From: CAITJF01 sp032654645
GTDB taxonomy: Bacteria > Pseudomonadota > Gammaproteobacteria > Burkholderiales > Gallionellaceae
Length of the DNA stretch: 64,000 nucleotides
Assembly: GCA_032654645.1 (NCBI GenBank)
Contig: JAULAW010000015.1
Location: 675,156 to 739,155, forward strand
Direction of reading: 5' to 3'
The translations under genes were made by a program, and so were the position numbers. The notes under the pieces are model-generated. The model had not been told where the DNA came from. It saw only the letters and a program-made list of their open reading frames with translations, and did not search any database. This document shows, one piece after another, positions 7,026 to 15,746 of this stretch (its first letter is position 1; the number at the start of each line of letters is the position of its first letter).

Positions 7026-7406
7026 ATGACCATTCCAACTGAAATCACCCTGCACCAACAATCCAGAGTTCTGGAGATCGCTTTCGACGACGGGGCGCGT
7101 TACAAGCTGCCGTTCGAATTCCTGCGCGTATTCTCGCCGTCTGCCGAAGTGCGCGGTCACGGCGTGGGACAAGAAACGCTGCAAGTCGGCAAGCGCGATG
7201 TGATGCTAACCGACATCGAACCCACCGGCAGCTACGCCATCAAGCTGGTGTTCGACGACGGCCACGACAGCGGGCTTTTCACCTGGGAATACCTGCACGA
7301 ACTGGGCAAATATCAGGATGCGATGTGGCACGATTATTTGGTCAAGCTGGAAGCGGCTGGCGAAAGCCGCGACCCGCAGCACAGTAAGGTGGACAGCCAT
7401 GAGTAA
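7026..7406 (+). CDS. DUF971 (GBBH-like N-terminal domain) protein
   Basis: A 126-aa protein with the DUF971 pattern: LHQQSRVLEIAFDDG at the start, FEFLRVFSPSAEVRGHG in the middle, and GLFTWEYLHELG near the end. The domain is the N-terminal part of gamma-butyrobetaine hydroxylases. Stand-alone copies occur next to ubiE in many proteobacteria. The stop overlaps the ubiE start by 8 nt, so the two are translationally coupled; a role in quinone or iron-sulfur metabolism is inferred from that linkage only. Confidence 0.88.
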   Translation: MTIPTEITLHQQSRVLEIAFDDGARYKLPFEFLRVFSPSAEVRGHGVGQETLQVGKRDVMLTDIEPTGSYAIKLVFDDGHDSGLFTWEYLHELGKYQDAMWHDYLVKLEAAGESRDPQHSKVDSHE

Positions 7407-8133
7407 GACCACTCACTTCGGTTTTGAGACTGTCGAGGAAGCAGAAAAATCCAAGCGCGTTGCGGGCGTGTTCAATTCCGTCGCCGGCAAATACGACGTG
7501 ATGAATGACCTCATGTCAGCCGGCTTGCACCGCCTATGGAAACGCTTTGCGGTGGGCGTGAGCGGCGTGCGCGAGGGCCAGTGCGTGCTGGACGTGGCGG
7601 GCGGCTCGGCGGATTTGTCGCGGCTATTCCTCAAAGAAACCGGCAGCAGCGGACAAGTGGTTCTCACCGACATCAACAACGCCATGCTGCGCGTCGGGCG
7701 CGACCGCATGCTCGACGAAGGCAACGCTACGCCAGCCACGCAATGTGATGCCGAACACTTGCCCTTCCCGGACAATTATTTCGATTGCGTCAGCAATGCC
7801 TTCGGCCTGCGCAACGTCACGCACAAGGATGCCGCGCTGCGCGAGATGCAGCGCGTGCTCAAGCCGGGCGGGCGCGCCATCGTGCTGGAATTCTCCAAAG
7901 TCGCCAAACTGCTGGAGCCGTTTTACGACGCATACTCATTCAAATTGCTGCCGAAAATCGGCCAGTTCGTCGCCAACGATGCCGACAGCTACCGTTACCT
8001 CGCCGAATCCATCCGCATGCATCCGGGGCAGGAAGAGTTGAAGAAAATGATGGAAGAGGCGGGGTTGGAGAAGGTTGATTACTTCAACCTGACGGGTGGC
8101 GTCGTTGCGGTGCATCGGGGGTATAAACTGTGA
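7399..8133 (+). CDS. ubiE: Demethylmenaquinone/2-methoxy-6-polyprenyl-1,4-benzoquinol methyltransferase
   Basis: A 244-aa SAM-dependent C-methyltransferase of ubiquinone and menaquinone synthesis. Landmarks: HFGFETV at the start, NSVAGKYDVMNDLMS (~26-40), VLDVAGGSADL (~63-73) for SAM binding, NAFGLRNVTHKD, and the C-terminal NLTGGVVAVHRGYKL. The start at 7399 is set by the family N-terminus; an open frame extends upstream inside DUF971 but is not homologous. It shares the transcript with DUF971. Confidence 0.97.
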   Translation: MSKTTHFGFETVEEAEKSKRVAGVFNSVAGKYDVMNDLMSAGLHRLWKRFAVGVSGVREGQCVLDVAGGSADLSRLFLKETGSSGQVVLTDINNAMLRVGRDRMLDEGNATPATQCDAEHLPFPDNYFDCVSNAFGLRNVTHKDAALREMQRVLKPGGRAIVLEFSKVAKLLEPFYDAYSFKLLPKIGQFVANDADSYRYLAESIRMHPGQEELKKMMEEAGLEKVDYFNLTGGVVAVHRGYKL

Positions 8134-8316
8134 AATCTTTCTGTGGTGCCAACTTCTCATGTTCGAAGAGCATGGATAATGACCAGCTTTTGTGCATGCA
8201 GTTATGAAGATACTTTTACTACAATCTCGTTCGAGCGCTGCTCCATTAATCTCAGTGGCAGGCTGTGTGGCAGCGATCAAATCAACCCAACTTGGATTAA
8301 TTGAAGCGATCAGATC

Positions 8317-8568
8317 ATGACCAACGACATGCGCAAGAAGATATCCCAGAAATATTGCCCGCGCTTTGGGCAAATCGCCGTGGAACTAAACTTCATCAAT
8401 GAGGCAAAACTTGCGGAGGCGCTAGCCAGCCAGGTTCATCAGGAACTCAAAGGGCAAGGGCATCGATTGCTCGGCGAAATCTTGTTCGAAAAAGAGTGGT
8501 TGTCAGCATCACAGATCGATCAAGTAATGACAGAATTGTTCAGGCGCATGAGGAAAGAAGAAAAGTGA
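8317..8568 (+). CDS. Small GspE/PilB N-terminal-like protein
   Basis: An 83-aa protein whose core (RFGQIAVELNFINEAKLAEA and RLLGEILFEKEWLSASQIDQ) resembles the MshEN/GspII_E N-terminal domain of type II secretion and type IV pilus ATPases, but with no ATPase part. In full-length ATPases such domains bind c-di-GMP or partner proteins; whether this one does is unknown. It stands alone between ubiE and the GT4 gene, with 183 and 233 bp on either side that hold nothing I recognise. Confidence 0.6.
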   Translation: MTNDMRKKISQKYCPRFGQIAVELNFINEAKLAEALASQVHQELKGQGHRLLGEILFEKEWLSASQIDQVMTELFRRMRKEEK

Positions 8569-8801
8569 CATGCGGGGTTCATGTATAACCAGGCGCTAGT
8601 GAAATTAGAAATGGGATTAGCGCGACTTATTGTGTTCCGCAAGTACTGACCTACTATCCTTCACACGTTTCGATCTACTGAAGCGCCGCGATTCAAATAA
8701 TACCAAACCCCACTTAATGCGCGGCACGAAATGGCGAGATGGCTACCATGGCGCCATGCCTGATTTTTGAAAAACACGGGTAAGCTCACGACGAGATTCG
8801 G

Positions 8802-9911
8802 ATGGTTGATCGTATTCTTTTTACCGAAAGCTCAAGTAACCTTGGCGGGCAGGAATTGCAAGCGTTGCAACAGATGATGGCGCTTAATAAAGCAGGTATC
8901 AAGACCAAGCTGGCGTGTCGAAATAATAGCGGAATTGCGATGCGGGCAGCACTTCTTGGGCTTCAAGGCGTGGATGTTCGTTTCCGCAATAGCCTACATT
9001 TTCCCAGTATGCTGACGATGTGGCGCTTGATTCGTGAGTGGCGCCCCCAGGCAATTATCAGCCATAGCGGTCACGACGCGAATATCACTGCCTTATCAGC
9101 AAGTTTCTTGCAGCATCGGCCTGTGCTCGTGCGCTCAAGAACTTACCAACCTGGTTTGCCAAAGGCGTGGACATATAATCATTTTGCCGATATCACGGTT
9201 GTACCGAGTGCTGAGCTACGGCGTGAGATTCTTGCTAACCCACATATCGCGCCTGACCGTGTTCATGTGCTTTACCCAGGCATTGATTTCAATGCCTTGG
9301 AACGAGCAGCAACCGCACCACTGCCGCAGGAAATTGTTTCTTGGCTCAATAAACGCACGGGTCCGCTGGTGGTTCAGGCGGCCATGCTCAGGCCGGAGAA
9401 AGGGCACCTCTTCATGCTGGATGTGATTGCACAAATTTCCAACCGGTTCGCCGGGTTGCGTTATGTAATTGCTGGAGATGGCGAGCAAAAAGAACGCATT
9501 ACACATCGTATAAACGAACTCGGGCTGTCGGAGAGCGTGTTATTGGCCGGCCTGATGAACCCTGTTGCGCCCCTGCTCAAATGCGCTGATCTGGTAGTCA
9601 TGCCATCCTTCTACGAGCCGTTAGGTATGGCGCAGAGCGAAGCGCTGGTGCTCGGTGTGCCAGTAGTGGCAAGTATGGTTGGCGGCATCCCGGAAACAGT
9701 GACCGACAGTGAAACGGGGTTGTTGATTAAACCGGGTGACATGGAAGCATGGGCAAATGCGTTAACATGGGCTCTGAATAATTTACCGCGTATGCGCCAG
9801 ATGGCCCTGCTCGGTGGAAAACAGGTTCGTGCACAGTTTTCCGTAGAGGCTAATTTAGCAAATTTATTACAGGCCATTGATTCTGCAAATCTGGACCTGC
9901 GGCTACGTTGA
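8802..9911 (+). CDS. Glycosyltransferase family 4
   Basis: A 369-aa GT-B-fold retaining glycosyltransferase. NLGGQELQ near residue 12 is the N-terminal glycine loop. GPLVVQAAMLRPEKGHLFML starts the second Rossmann domain, and FYEPLGMAQSEAL (~270-282) carries the E-x7-E donor-site pair. This is the WaaG-like pattern of lipopolysaccharide core or O-antigen enzymes. It is followed after 20 bp by the O-antigen ligase-like gene, so both probably act on the same surface glycan. Acceptor and donor are not predictable. Confidence 0.88.
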   Translation: MVDRILFTESSSNLGGQELQALQQMMALNKAGIKTKLACRNNSGIAMRAALLGLQGVDVRFRNSLHFPSMLTMWRLIREWRPQAIISHSGHDANITALSASFLQHRPVLVRSRTYQPGLPKAWTYNHFADITVVPSAELRREILANPHIAPDRVHVLYPGIDFNALERAATAPLPQEIVSWLNKRTGPLVVQAAMLRPEKGHLFMLDVIAQISNRFAGLRYVIAGDGEQKERITHRINELGLSESVLLAGLMNPVAPLLKCADLVVMPSFYEPLGMAQSEALVLGVPVVASMVGGIPETVTDSETGLLIKPGDMEAWANALTWALNNLPRMRQMALLGGKQVRAQFSVEANLANLLQAIDSANLDLRLR

Positions 9912-9931
9912 ATAGTTTTTGAGAGGCTGTA

Positions 9932-11152
9932 GTGCAAAAAACGCGTGATATTTTTGGACAGGGAGCACTCTGGTCTGCAATCGCCATTGGTGTTGCGCTT
10001 CCCATTTCGACAGCGCTTGACAACGTGCTGTTGTTTCTCGTGTTGCTCACGGGCATATTGAGCGGGGTGTTCTGGCAGCATCGAATTTTGATCAGGCATA
10101 ACCCCGTTGCCATTGCTGCATTGATATTGTGCGGGTTGTTGGTATTGGGTTCATTTTATGGACAAGGTGCAGCAGGGGATGCTGTGAATATTTTGGTCAA
10201 ATATGTCGACATCTGGTTTATTGCGCTGTTGATTCCATTGTTTAGAGGGCACCGTTCACGGCACTATGGACTGACGTTATTTATGTGGGCGATGGCGTTT
10301 ACTTTGGTGTTGTCTTATCTTATCTGGTTCGGTGTATTCGAGGGCACGCAATTTTTTGCCGATCGCGCTAGGGATAATCCGGTTGTATTCAAACTTCATA
10401 TTACACACAGCATTCTTATGGCATTCACGGCTTACCTGTTTGCAGTAAAGGCTCTTGGCGGAAGGGGTCAAGTGAGGGTGTTAATGGCGATGCTCGGATT
10501 GCTTGCCGCATTTAACGTGCTTTTTATGGCGCAGGGGCGAACAGGGTACTGGGTGTTGGGGGTATTGGGTGTCTACTTCATGTACAGCTTTCTGGGGCGG
10601 GGAGAATTATGGCTTGGCGTTATGGCAGCAATTATCATGTCAATTGTTGGTTACACAGTTTCGCCGATATTGAAGGGGCGAGTGGATATTGCGCTACATG
10701 AAGCTTACGTATGGAAGCCAGGCCAGGGCCACAATGAATCATCCTCGATAGGAACGCGGATGGATTACTACACCAATACGCTGAAGGTTATTGCGAAGCA
10801 TCCGTTTGTCGGTGTGGGGACGGGAGGTTTTGAAAAAGCTTACGGGCAAGAAATTGCCGGTACGGCGGTAGCGCCATCAAATAACCCACACAACCAGTTT
10901 TTGCTGATTTCGGCGCAGCTTGGGCTGCCCGGACTGGCCGCTTTTATATATTTGTTGATGGCTCAGTGGCGAGCTGCCCGAAATTTATCTACCGAGGAAG
11001 AGCGCTTGCTCGCACATGGCATTGTTTTAACCATGATTGCAGGAAGTTTGTTTAACTCCATGCTGTTAGATCACACGGAAGGATTGTTTTACGCGTGGGT
11101 CAGCGGGTTGCTGTTTGCAGGTTACCGACATCCTGCTGTTGACAAGGGTTAA
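9932..11152 (+). CDS. O-antigen ligase / Wzy-type polymerase family membrane protein
   Basis: A 406-aa polytopic protein (about ten hydrophobic segments) with the Wzy_C/WaaL pattern: a conserved Arg in AQGRTGYW (~residue 197), and a long periplasmic loop with KHPFVGVGTGGFEKAYG and NNPHNQFLLISAQLG (~290-335) that holds the catalytic-region His. It would join undecaprenyl-linked O-antigen to lipid A-core, or polymerise it. GTG is taken as start (no better ATG). It is in tandem with the GT4 gene and converges with the next gene, 8 bp away. Confidence 0.85.
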   Translation: MQKTRDIFGQGALWSAIAIGVALPISTALDNVLLFLVLLTGILSGVFWQHRILIRHNPVAIAALILCGLLVLGSFYGQGAAGDAVNILVKYVDIWFIALLIPLFRGHRSRHYGLTLFMWAMAFTLVLSYLIWFGVFEGTQFFADRARDNPVVFKLHITHSILMAFTAYLFAVKALGGRGQVRVLMAMLGLLAAFNVLFMAQGRTGYWVLGVLGVYFMYSFLGRGELWLGVMAAIIMSIVGYTVSPILKGRVDIALHEAYVWKPGQGHNESSSIGTRMDYYTNTLKVIAKHPFVGVGTGGFEKAYGQEIAGTAVAPSNNPHNQFLLISAQLGLPGLAAFIYLLMAQWRAARNLSTEEERLLAHGIVLTMIAGSLFNSMLLDHTEGLFYAWVSGLLFAGYRHPAVDKG

Positions 11153-11160
11153 CCACTTGG

Positions 11161-12090
11161 CTACAACCAGTCAAATTGTGCCTTGCGCCCAAAATCAATT
11201 TCGCAAAGTTCTGCACTGAGTAGCGAAGTATCAGTGCCTTCCCGCCCGGCTTTGCGCCAGAGAGGCAATCGCCGTCCATAAAGCTCTACCGCCCCGCACT
11301 GGGGGTTGTCCGGGGTCGCGCCGGGCAACGGGACGATGCAAGTGGTGGGTGCGCCCAGCACGTTGGCGGCCCAATGCGAATATCCCGAAATAGGCGTAGC
11401 CAACATGACCGGGCAACATGCCAGCGCAAACAGGTCAGCCACCGGATTGACGCGCGACTCGTGATCCGGCCCCTTGTAGGTATAGGGAGAATGGGTGTCC
11501 AAGGTAAGCACGTCGAAGTTGCGATGTAGCGCGGTGTAGGCTGCCGGATCGCCTGTACTGGAAAGAAAGAAACAGACATCATTCTGCTTTCCGGCAATTG
11601 CCGCCATGGTTTTTTCGTACCACCAGATGGGAACAGCCGGCCACTCCACGCACGTGTTGTCGTACACATTTTCATCGGCGACGACGTAGTCGCCGTGGCG
11701 GATGTGCACGCCAACCACCGGCCTGTCCTGCACCGGCGTAAACATCGCACGAATGGCGCTTGCCAAGGCGGGATTCAGGTGAATTTTGGAGGCCACTTTC
11801 AGATAAATGGGATCGAGTTTGTCAGCCGGGCCGTCGAGCGAGCGCAGGATGATTTTCTTGTTGTTCAGCCCGGCGAATATCGCTTCGTCGCAGTTACGGA
11901 TACGCATTGCGCCCAGCCTTGCCAATAGCCGCACCTTGCCGCGGCGGGTATCGTCGACGCTGAAGGAATCCAGTTCATGCCAATCCAGAATGATTTCGTG
12001 GCCGTACGCCTGACGGATGGCAAAAGCGAGCGGCAAGGTTTCAAGACGGTTGGTAATTCCAACAAACTCGTCAATGTAAAGTTTTGGCAT
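11161..12090 (-). CDS. Fucosyltransferase-like glycosyltransferase
   Basis: A 309-aa protein with the HIRHGDY motif (in VVGVHIRHGDYVVAD) typical of the GT11/GT23/O-fucosyltransferase superfamily nucleotide-sugar site. A DLFALACCPVMLATPISGYS segment follows that fits the later conserved Ser/Gly region. The start MPKLYIDEFVGITNRLE is chosen because it begins the fold; the longer open frame upstream overlaps the divergent GT9 gene. It is the only minus-strand gene in this sugar block. Fucose as donor is a family guess. Confidence 0.7.
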   Translation of the reverse strand: MPKLYIDEFVGITNRLETLPLAFAIRQAYGHEIILDWHELDSFSVDDTRRGKVRLLARLGAMRIRNCDEAIFAGLNNKKIILRSLDGPADKLDPIYLKVASKIHLNPALASAIRAMFTPVQDRPVVGVHIRHGDYVVADENVYDNTCVEWPAVPIWWYEKTMAAIAGKQNDVCFFLSSTGDPAAYTALHRNFDVLTLDTHSPYTYKGPDHESRVNPVADLFALACCPVMLATPISGYSHWAANVLGAPTTCIVPLPGATPDNPQCGAVELYGRRLPLWRKAGREGTDTSLLSAELCEIDFGRKAQFDWL

Positions 12091-12165
12091 AGTGGGTAAA
12101 ATGAACAACCTCAACGCGGCAGTGTATATGAAATTTGTGAGCATTTCGAAAAAACCGGAGCGGTC

Positions 12166-13272
12166 TTGAAAGTGCCGCAGCGTGTGCTGGTGATCGCTAC
12201 CAGGCGTATCGGCGATGTGCTGCTGACGACGCCGCTGCTGCGTTCGTTGCGCAACGCATGGCCACACGCCGAAATAGATGTGCTGGTGTTTGAGCATACC
12301 GAAGGTGTTCTGTTGCGCAATCCCGATATTCACCGCGTCATTACGGTGTCTGCGCGCCTCGGGTTCTGGAAGCATTTAGGTTTTGTCACCCGGCTGTTTC
12401 GCCGCTACGATCTTGCCATCTCCACATTGGCAGGGGACAGGCCGACTCTATACGCATGGCTTGCAGGGAAGGTGCGCATTGGAATGCTGGAGGACAGCAG
12501 CAAACAACGCTGGAAACAATATGTGCTGTCGCGCTGGGCGGCATTTGATAATCTGAACACCCATACTGTGCTGATGAACCTCAAACTTGCCGATTTGCTC
12601 GGTGTGCCGCGCTGCCATGAAGTGGTGGCGGCATGGCGGGCAGAAGACGATTCAGCGGTGCGCAAAATACTGCCATTCGATTATGAGGCGCAAGCTTACG
12701 CGGTGCTGCATGTTTATCCCATGTACGTTTATAAAGCCTGGCGTCGAGATGCCTGGGTGGAACTGGCCAACTGGCTGAACGAACAGGGAATGCGGGTGGT
12801 GCTGACCGGGGGGAAAAGCGCGGACGAGATCGCCTGTGTGCGCGATTTATTGAGCTTGCTGCCGCATGATACAGTGGACGTTGCAGGTAAATTAAGCCTC
12901 ACCGGCACGGCGTGTTTGTTGAGCAAAGCACGTGTCTATATTGGCCCAGATACTGTGGTCACTCACCTTGCGGCGGCGTTGGGGACTCCTACCATCGCAT
13001 TATTCGGGCCGTCCAACCCGGTGAAATGGGGGCCGTGGCCCAAGGGTTATGACGAAGACCGCAACCCCTACGAGTTGCGCGGCACGCAGCACGTGAACAA
13101 CGTGGTGTTGCTGCAAGGCGGCGGCGACTGCGTGCCGTGCATGGAGGAAGGCTGCGAGCATCATATCGCCAGCTTGAGCGACTGTTTGCAGAATCTGCCG
13201 GTAGCGAGTGCGATCGCGGCTTTGCGCGAATTGTTGAATTTGCCGCATTATTCAAAATTGCCTAAAACTTGA
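12166..13272 (+). CDS. Glycosyltransferase family 9 (heptosyltransferase)
   Basis: A 368-aa GT9 enzyme, like WaaC/WaaF/WaaQ, that adds heptose to the lipopolysaccharide core. RRIGDVLLTTPLLRSLR at the start is the acceptor-side signature. YIGPDTVVTHLAAALGTP (~260-277) with ALFGPSNPVKWGPWP is the donor-side signature. A Cys-rich stretch (DCVPCMEEGCEHH) near the C-terminus is common in WaaQ-like members. TTG is the likely start. It is divergent from the fucosyltransferase-like gene with a 75-bp shared promoter region. Confidence 0.9.
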   Translation: MKVPQRVLVIATRRIGDVLLTTPLLRSLRNAWPHAEIDVLVFEHTEGVLLRNPDIHRVITVSARLGFWKHLGFVTRLFRRYDLAISTLAGDRPTLYAWLAGKVRIGMLEDSSKQRWKQYVLSRWAAFDNLNTHTVLMNLKLADLLGVPRCHEVVAAWRAEDDSAVRKILPFDYEAQAYAVLHVYPMYVYKAWRRDAWVELANWLNEQGMRVVLTGGKSADEIACVRDLLSLLPHDTVDVAGKLSLTGTACLLSKARVYIGPDTVVTHLAAALGTPTIALFGPSNPVKWGPWPKGYDEDRNPYELRGTQHVNNVVLLQGGGDCVPCMEEGCEHHIASLSDCLQNLPVASAIAALRELLNLPHYSKLPKT

Positions 13273-13369
13273 CAGTGGGTCATTCGCTTGTCTGGTTTAG
13301 AATAAAGCAACTCGTGCCGGTCAGAGCACGGCTTCAATAATAACATTGTGAAACACTTGAGTGTAGAGT

Positions 13370-13747
13370 ATGCAAACGCGCAGTCAGTTTTTACGGTTTG
13401 CCATCGTGGGGGGTATTTCCAATGCGTTACTTTTTCTGATGTACCTTGCCTTAACGAAGTTTGGAATAGGTCATAAGTCGGCGATGACATCACTTTATAT
13501 CGTCGGTGTTATGCAAACCTTTGTGTTCAACAAACGCTGGTCCTTTAAACACAATGGGATGGTGCGAACCGCTTTGTTTCGGTATTGGATTGTTTACGCA
13601 TTAGGCTATTTCATCAATCTATTAGCGTTAATGATCCTCGTCGATCATGTGGGGTTTCCTCACCAACTGGTACAGGGAATCATGATTATAGTATTGGCAA
13701 TTCTGTTGTTCTTGGCACAGAAACTCTGGGTTTTCCGCACGGCCTAA
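13370..13747 (+). CDS. GtrA-family membrane protein
   Basis: A 125-aa protein with four hydrophobic segments and the GtrA start pattern (QFLRFAIVGGISNALLFLMY) and NKRWSFKH loop. GtrA proteins are thought to flip undecaprenyl-phosphate-linked sugars made by GtrB. The GtrB-like GT2 gene follows 39 bp downstream, which completes that pair and suggests glucosylation or a similar modification of the surface glycan. Confidence 0.9.
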   Translation: MQTRSQFLRFAIVGGISNALLFLMYLALTKFGIGHKSAMTSLYIVGVMQTFVFNKRWSFKHNGMVRTALFRYWIVYALGYFINLLALMILVDHVGFPHQLVQGIMIIVLAILLFLAQKLWVFRTA

Positions 13748-13786
13748 TCTGAAATTTCATCAAAACACCCCGGAAATAACCAGAAA

Positions 13787-14728
13787 ATGCCTATCATTTC
13801 AATCGTAATTCCGGTGTACAAGGCCGAAAGCTGTCTTGATGAACTGTATCGCCGCTTGGTTCTCTCGTTAGAAACCATCACGCCTGATTTCGAGATTGTG
13901 CTGGTTGAAGATTGCGGCGGTGACCATTCATGGGAAATCATCGAGCGTCTTTCTGCGCAGGATGCACGCGTCAAGGGGTTGCAGTTCAGCCGTAACTTTG
14001 GGCAGCACTATGGCATCACCGCCGGGCTCGATCACTGCGTTGGTGATTGGGTGGTGGTAATGGATTGTGATTTGCAGGACAGGCCGGAGGAGATCCCGCG
14101 CTTGTACGCCAAGGCACAGGAAGGTTATGACATCGTGCTGGCACGGCGTGGCAAGCGCCAGGATCCGGTTCTTAAGCGCTTCACTTCCTGGCTGTTTTAC
14201 AAACTGTTCAGTTATCTGGCCGACATTGAGTATGATGCACAGACGGGAAATTTCCGCATCATGTCGCGCAAGGTGGTGAGTAATTTCCGCAGAATGCGCG
14301 AGCAGTTGCGCTTCTTCGGTGGGTTGGTGCAGTGGATGGGTTTTCCCAGCGCCAGCATAGATGTGGAGCACGCCGAACGCCTGGAAGGGAGCTCCACCTA
14401 TACCTTGGCAAAACTGTGGAAGCTGGCTTCCGAGACCATCATTGCCTATTCCGACAAGCCATTGCGCCTAGCCATCCGCTTCGGCTTCACGATGGCTTTT
14501 CTGGCATTGTGTTATGGCGTGTATATTTTCACCCGCGTGATGTTTTATGGCTCGCCCATAGAAGGCTGGAGCAGCCTGTTCGTTTCGCTGTATTTTATCG
14601 GCGGCATCATCATCGCCATTCTGGGGATCATGGGTATTTATCTGGGCAAGACTTTCGACGAAAGCAAGAAACGGCCCTTGTATATCGTAAGACGAGCCAC
14701 CTTTGATGAATCCGCCCGCATTGACTAA
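13787..14728 (+). CDS. GtrB/ArnC-like polyprenyl-phosphate glycosyltransferase (GT2)
   Basis: A 313-aa GT2 enzyme with SIVIPVYKAESCLDELY at the start, the DxD-type VVMDCDLQDRPEE (~90-103), and two C-terminal hydrophobic segments (~228-250, 262-290) followed by GKTFDESKKRPLYIV, as in GtrB and ArnC. It transfers a sugar to undecaprenyl phosphate on the cytosolic side. The next gene overlaps its 3' end by ~23 nt. An ArnE-like flippase gene two genes on makes ArnC-type or GtrB-type use both possible. Confidence 0.9.
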   Translation: MPIISIVIPVYKAESCLDELYRRLVLSLETITPDFEIVLVEDCGGDHSWEIIERLSAQDARVKGLQFSRNFGQHYGITAGLDHCVGDWVVVMDCDLQDRPEEIPRLYAKAQEGYDIVLARRGKRQDPVLKRFTSWLFYKLFSYLADIEYDAQTGNFRIMSRKVVSNFRRMREQLRFFGGLVQWMGFPSASIDVEHAERLEGSSTYTLAKLWKLASETIIAYSDKPLRLAIRFGFTMAFLALCYGVYIFTRVMFYGSPIEGWSSLFVSLYFIGGIIIAILGIMGIYLGKTFDESKKRPLYIVRRATFDESARID

Positions 14729-15377
14729 CACGCCTTGGGATGCCACCGCTTTTGGGCTGCCCACCTATGAGCTTGCCGACGCATCCGCCGTTACTTTGCG
14801 TCAGGCGGCGCAGACACCAGGGCACCATACGGTGCGTACCGATCCGCTGTCCTCCAAGCAACTGTTGCACGAGTATGGTTTTTATTATTGCGATACGCTG
14901 ATCGAGCCATATTGCACGGCAGAAAAACTGGAAACATTGACACATCCGGATATTTCCATAGGCAAAAATGCGGACTGGCAGGAGTTGCTGTTAATCTGCC
15001 ACGGCGCGTTTGTACATGGCCGCTTCCACCGTGATTTCAATCTTGATCGCGCGTGCGCCGACCTCCGCTATGACAACTGGCTGCGTCAGCTTTATGACCA
15101 ACAAAGTGTTTATGGGCTATTCCGGCGTAATGAACTGGCCGGTTTTATCGCTTATTCGGGTAACAGCCTGGTATTGCATGCGCTGGCCGAAGCGTACCGC
15201 GGCAAGGGTTTGGCAAAATATTGGTGGAGCGCAGTGTGCAACGAACTGTTTGGCGCGGGCTGCGCGGAAGTGAAAAGTTCGATTTCTGCTGCCAATGTGG
15301 CGGCACTTAATCTATATGCGTCATTAGGATTCAATTTCAGGAACCCGGTGGACATTTACCATCGATTGGTGCAATGA
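14706..15377 (+). CDS. GNAT acetyltransferase, WecD/RffC-like
   Basis: A 223-aa protein with a C-terminal GNAT fold: acetyl-CoA loop AEAYRGKGLAKYWW (~160-173) and SSISAANVAALNLYASLGF (~188-206), then a short FRNPVDIYHRLV end. WecD acetylates dTDP-Fuc4N made by WecE, present at 5757-6890, so a joint role is likely. The ATG at 14706 overlaps the GT2 gene. The stop shares an ATGA with the next gene. Confidence 0.75.
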   Translation: MNPPALTNTPWDATAFGLPTYELADASAVTLRQAAQTPGHHTVRTDPLSSKQLLHEYGFYYCDTLIEPYCTAEKLETLTHPDISIGKNADWQELLLICHGAFVHGRFHRDFNLDRACADLRYDNWLRQLYDQQSVYGLFRRNELAGFIAYSGNSLVLHALAEAYRGKGLAKYWWSAVCNELFGAGCAEVKSSISAANVAALNLYASLGFNFRNPVDIYHRLVQ

Positions 15378-15746
15378 GTTACTTCTACATCTTCCTGACC
15401 ATCATTCTCACCCATTCTCACCGTGTACGGCCAAATTGCCATCAAGTGGCAGGTGCTCAAGGCTGGGGCATTGCCCGAAGCATTGCCGGACAAAGCCGCT
15501 TTCCTGTTTAACCTGCTGCTCAATCCATGGATAATCAGCGCCTTCGCGGCGGCCCTCCTTGCCTCGGTGTTCTGGATGGCAGCGATGACCAAGCTGCAAC
15601 TCAGTCATGCCTACCCGTTCATGAGTCTGGCCTTCGTGTTAATCCTGATGGCGAGCGGGTTATTTTTCCACGAACCGATCACCCCGCTGAAAATTGCCGG
15701 GATAATGCTTATTGTTCTAGGCATCATCGTTGGCAGCCAGGGTTAG
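15374..15746 (+). pseudogene. ArnE/EmrE-like DMT membrane protein, frameshifted by a 10-bp duplication
   Basis: The reading frame MSYFYIFLTIILT from the ATG at 15374 (ATGA overlap with the acetyltransferase) should run into VYGQIAIKWQVLKAG, but a perfect 10-bp tandem duplication (15403-15422) shifts it. Removing one unit restores a ~120-aa, four-helix small drug/metabolite transporter like the ArnE flippase subunit. The 3' part could be translated from GTG at 15423, lacking the first helix. It closes the sugar operon and may act with the GT2 enzyme. Confidence 0.75.
15403..15422. repeat. 10-bp perfect tandem duplication
   Basis: CATTCTCACC occurs twice head to tail (15403-15412 and 15413-15422) in the ArnE-like gene. 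One unit fewer restores the frame. Confidence 0.9.
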
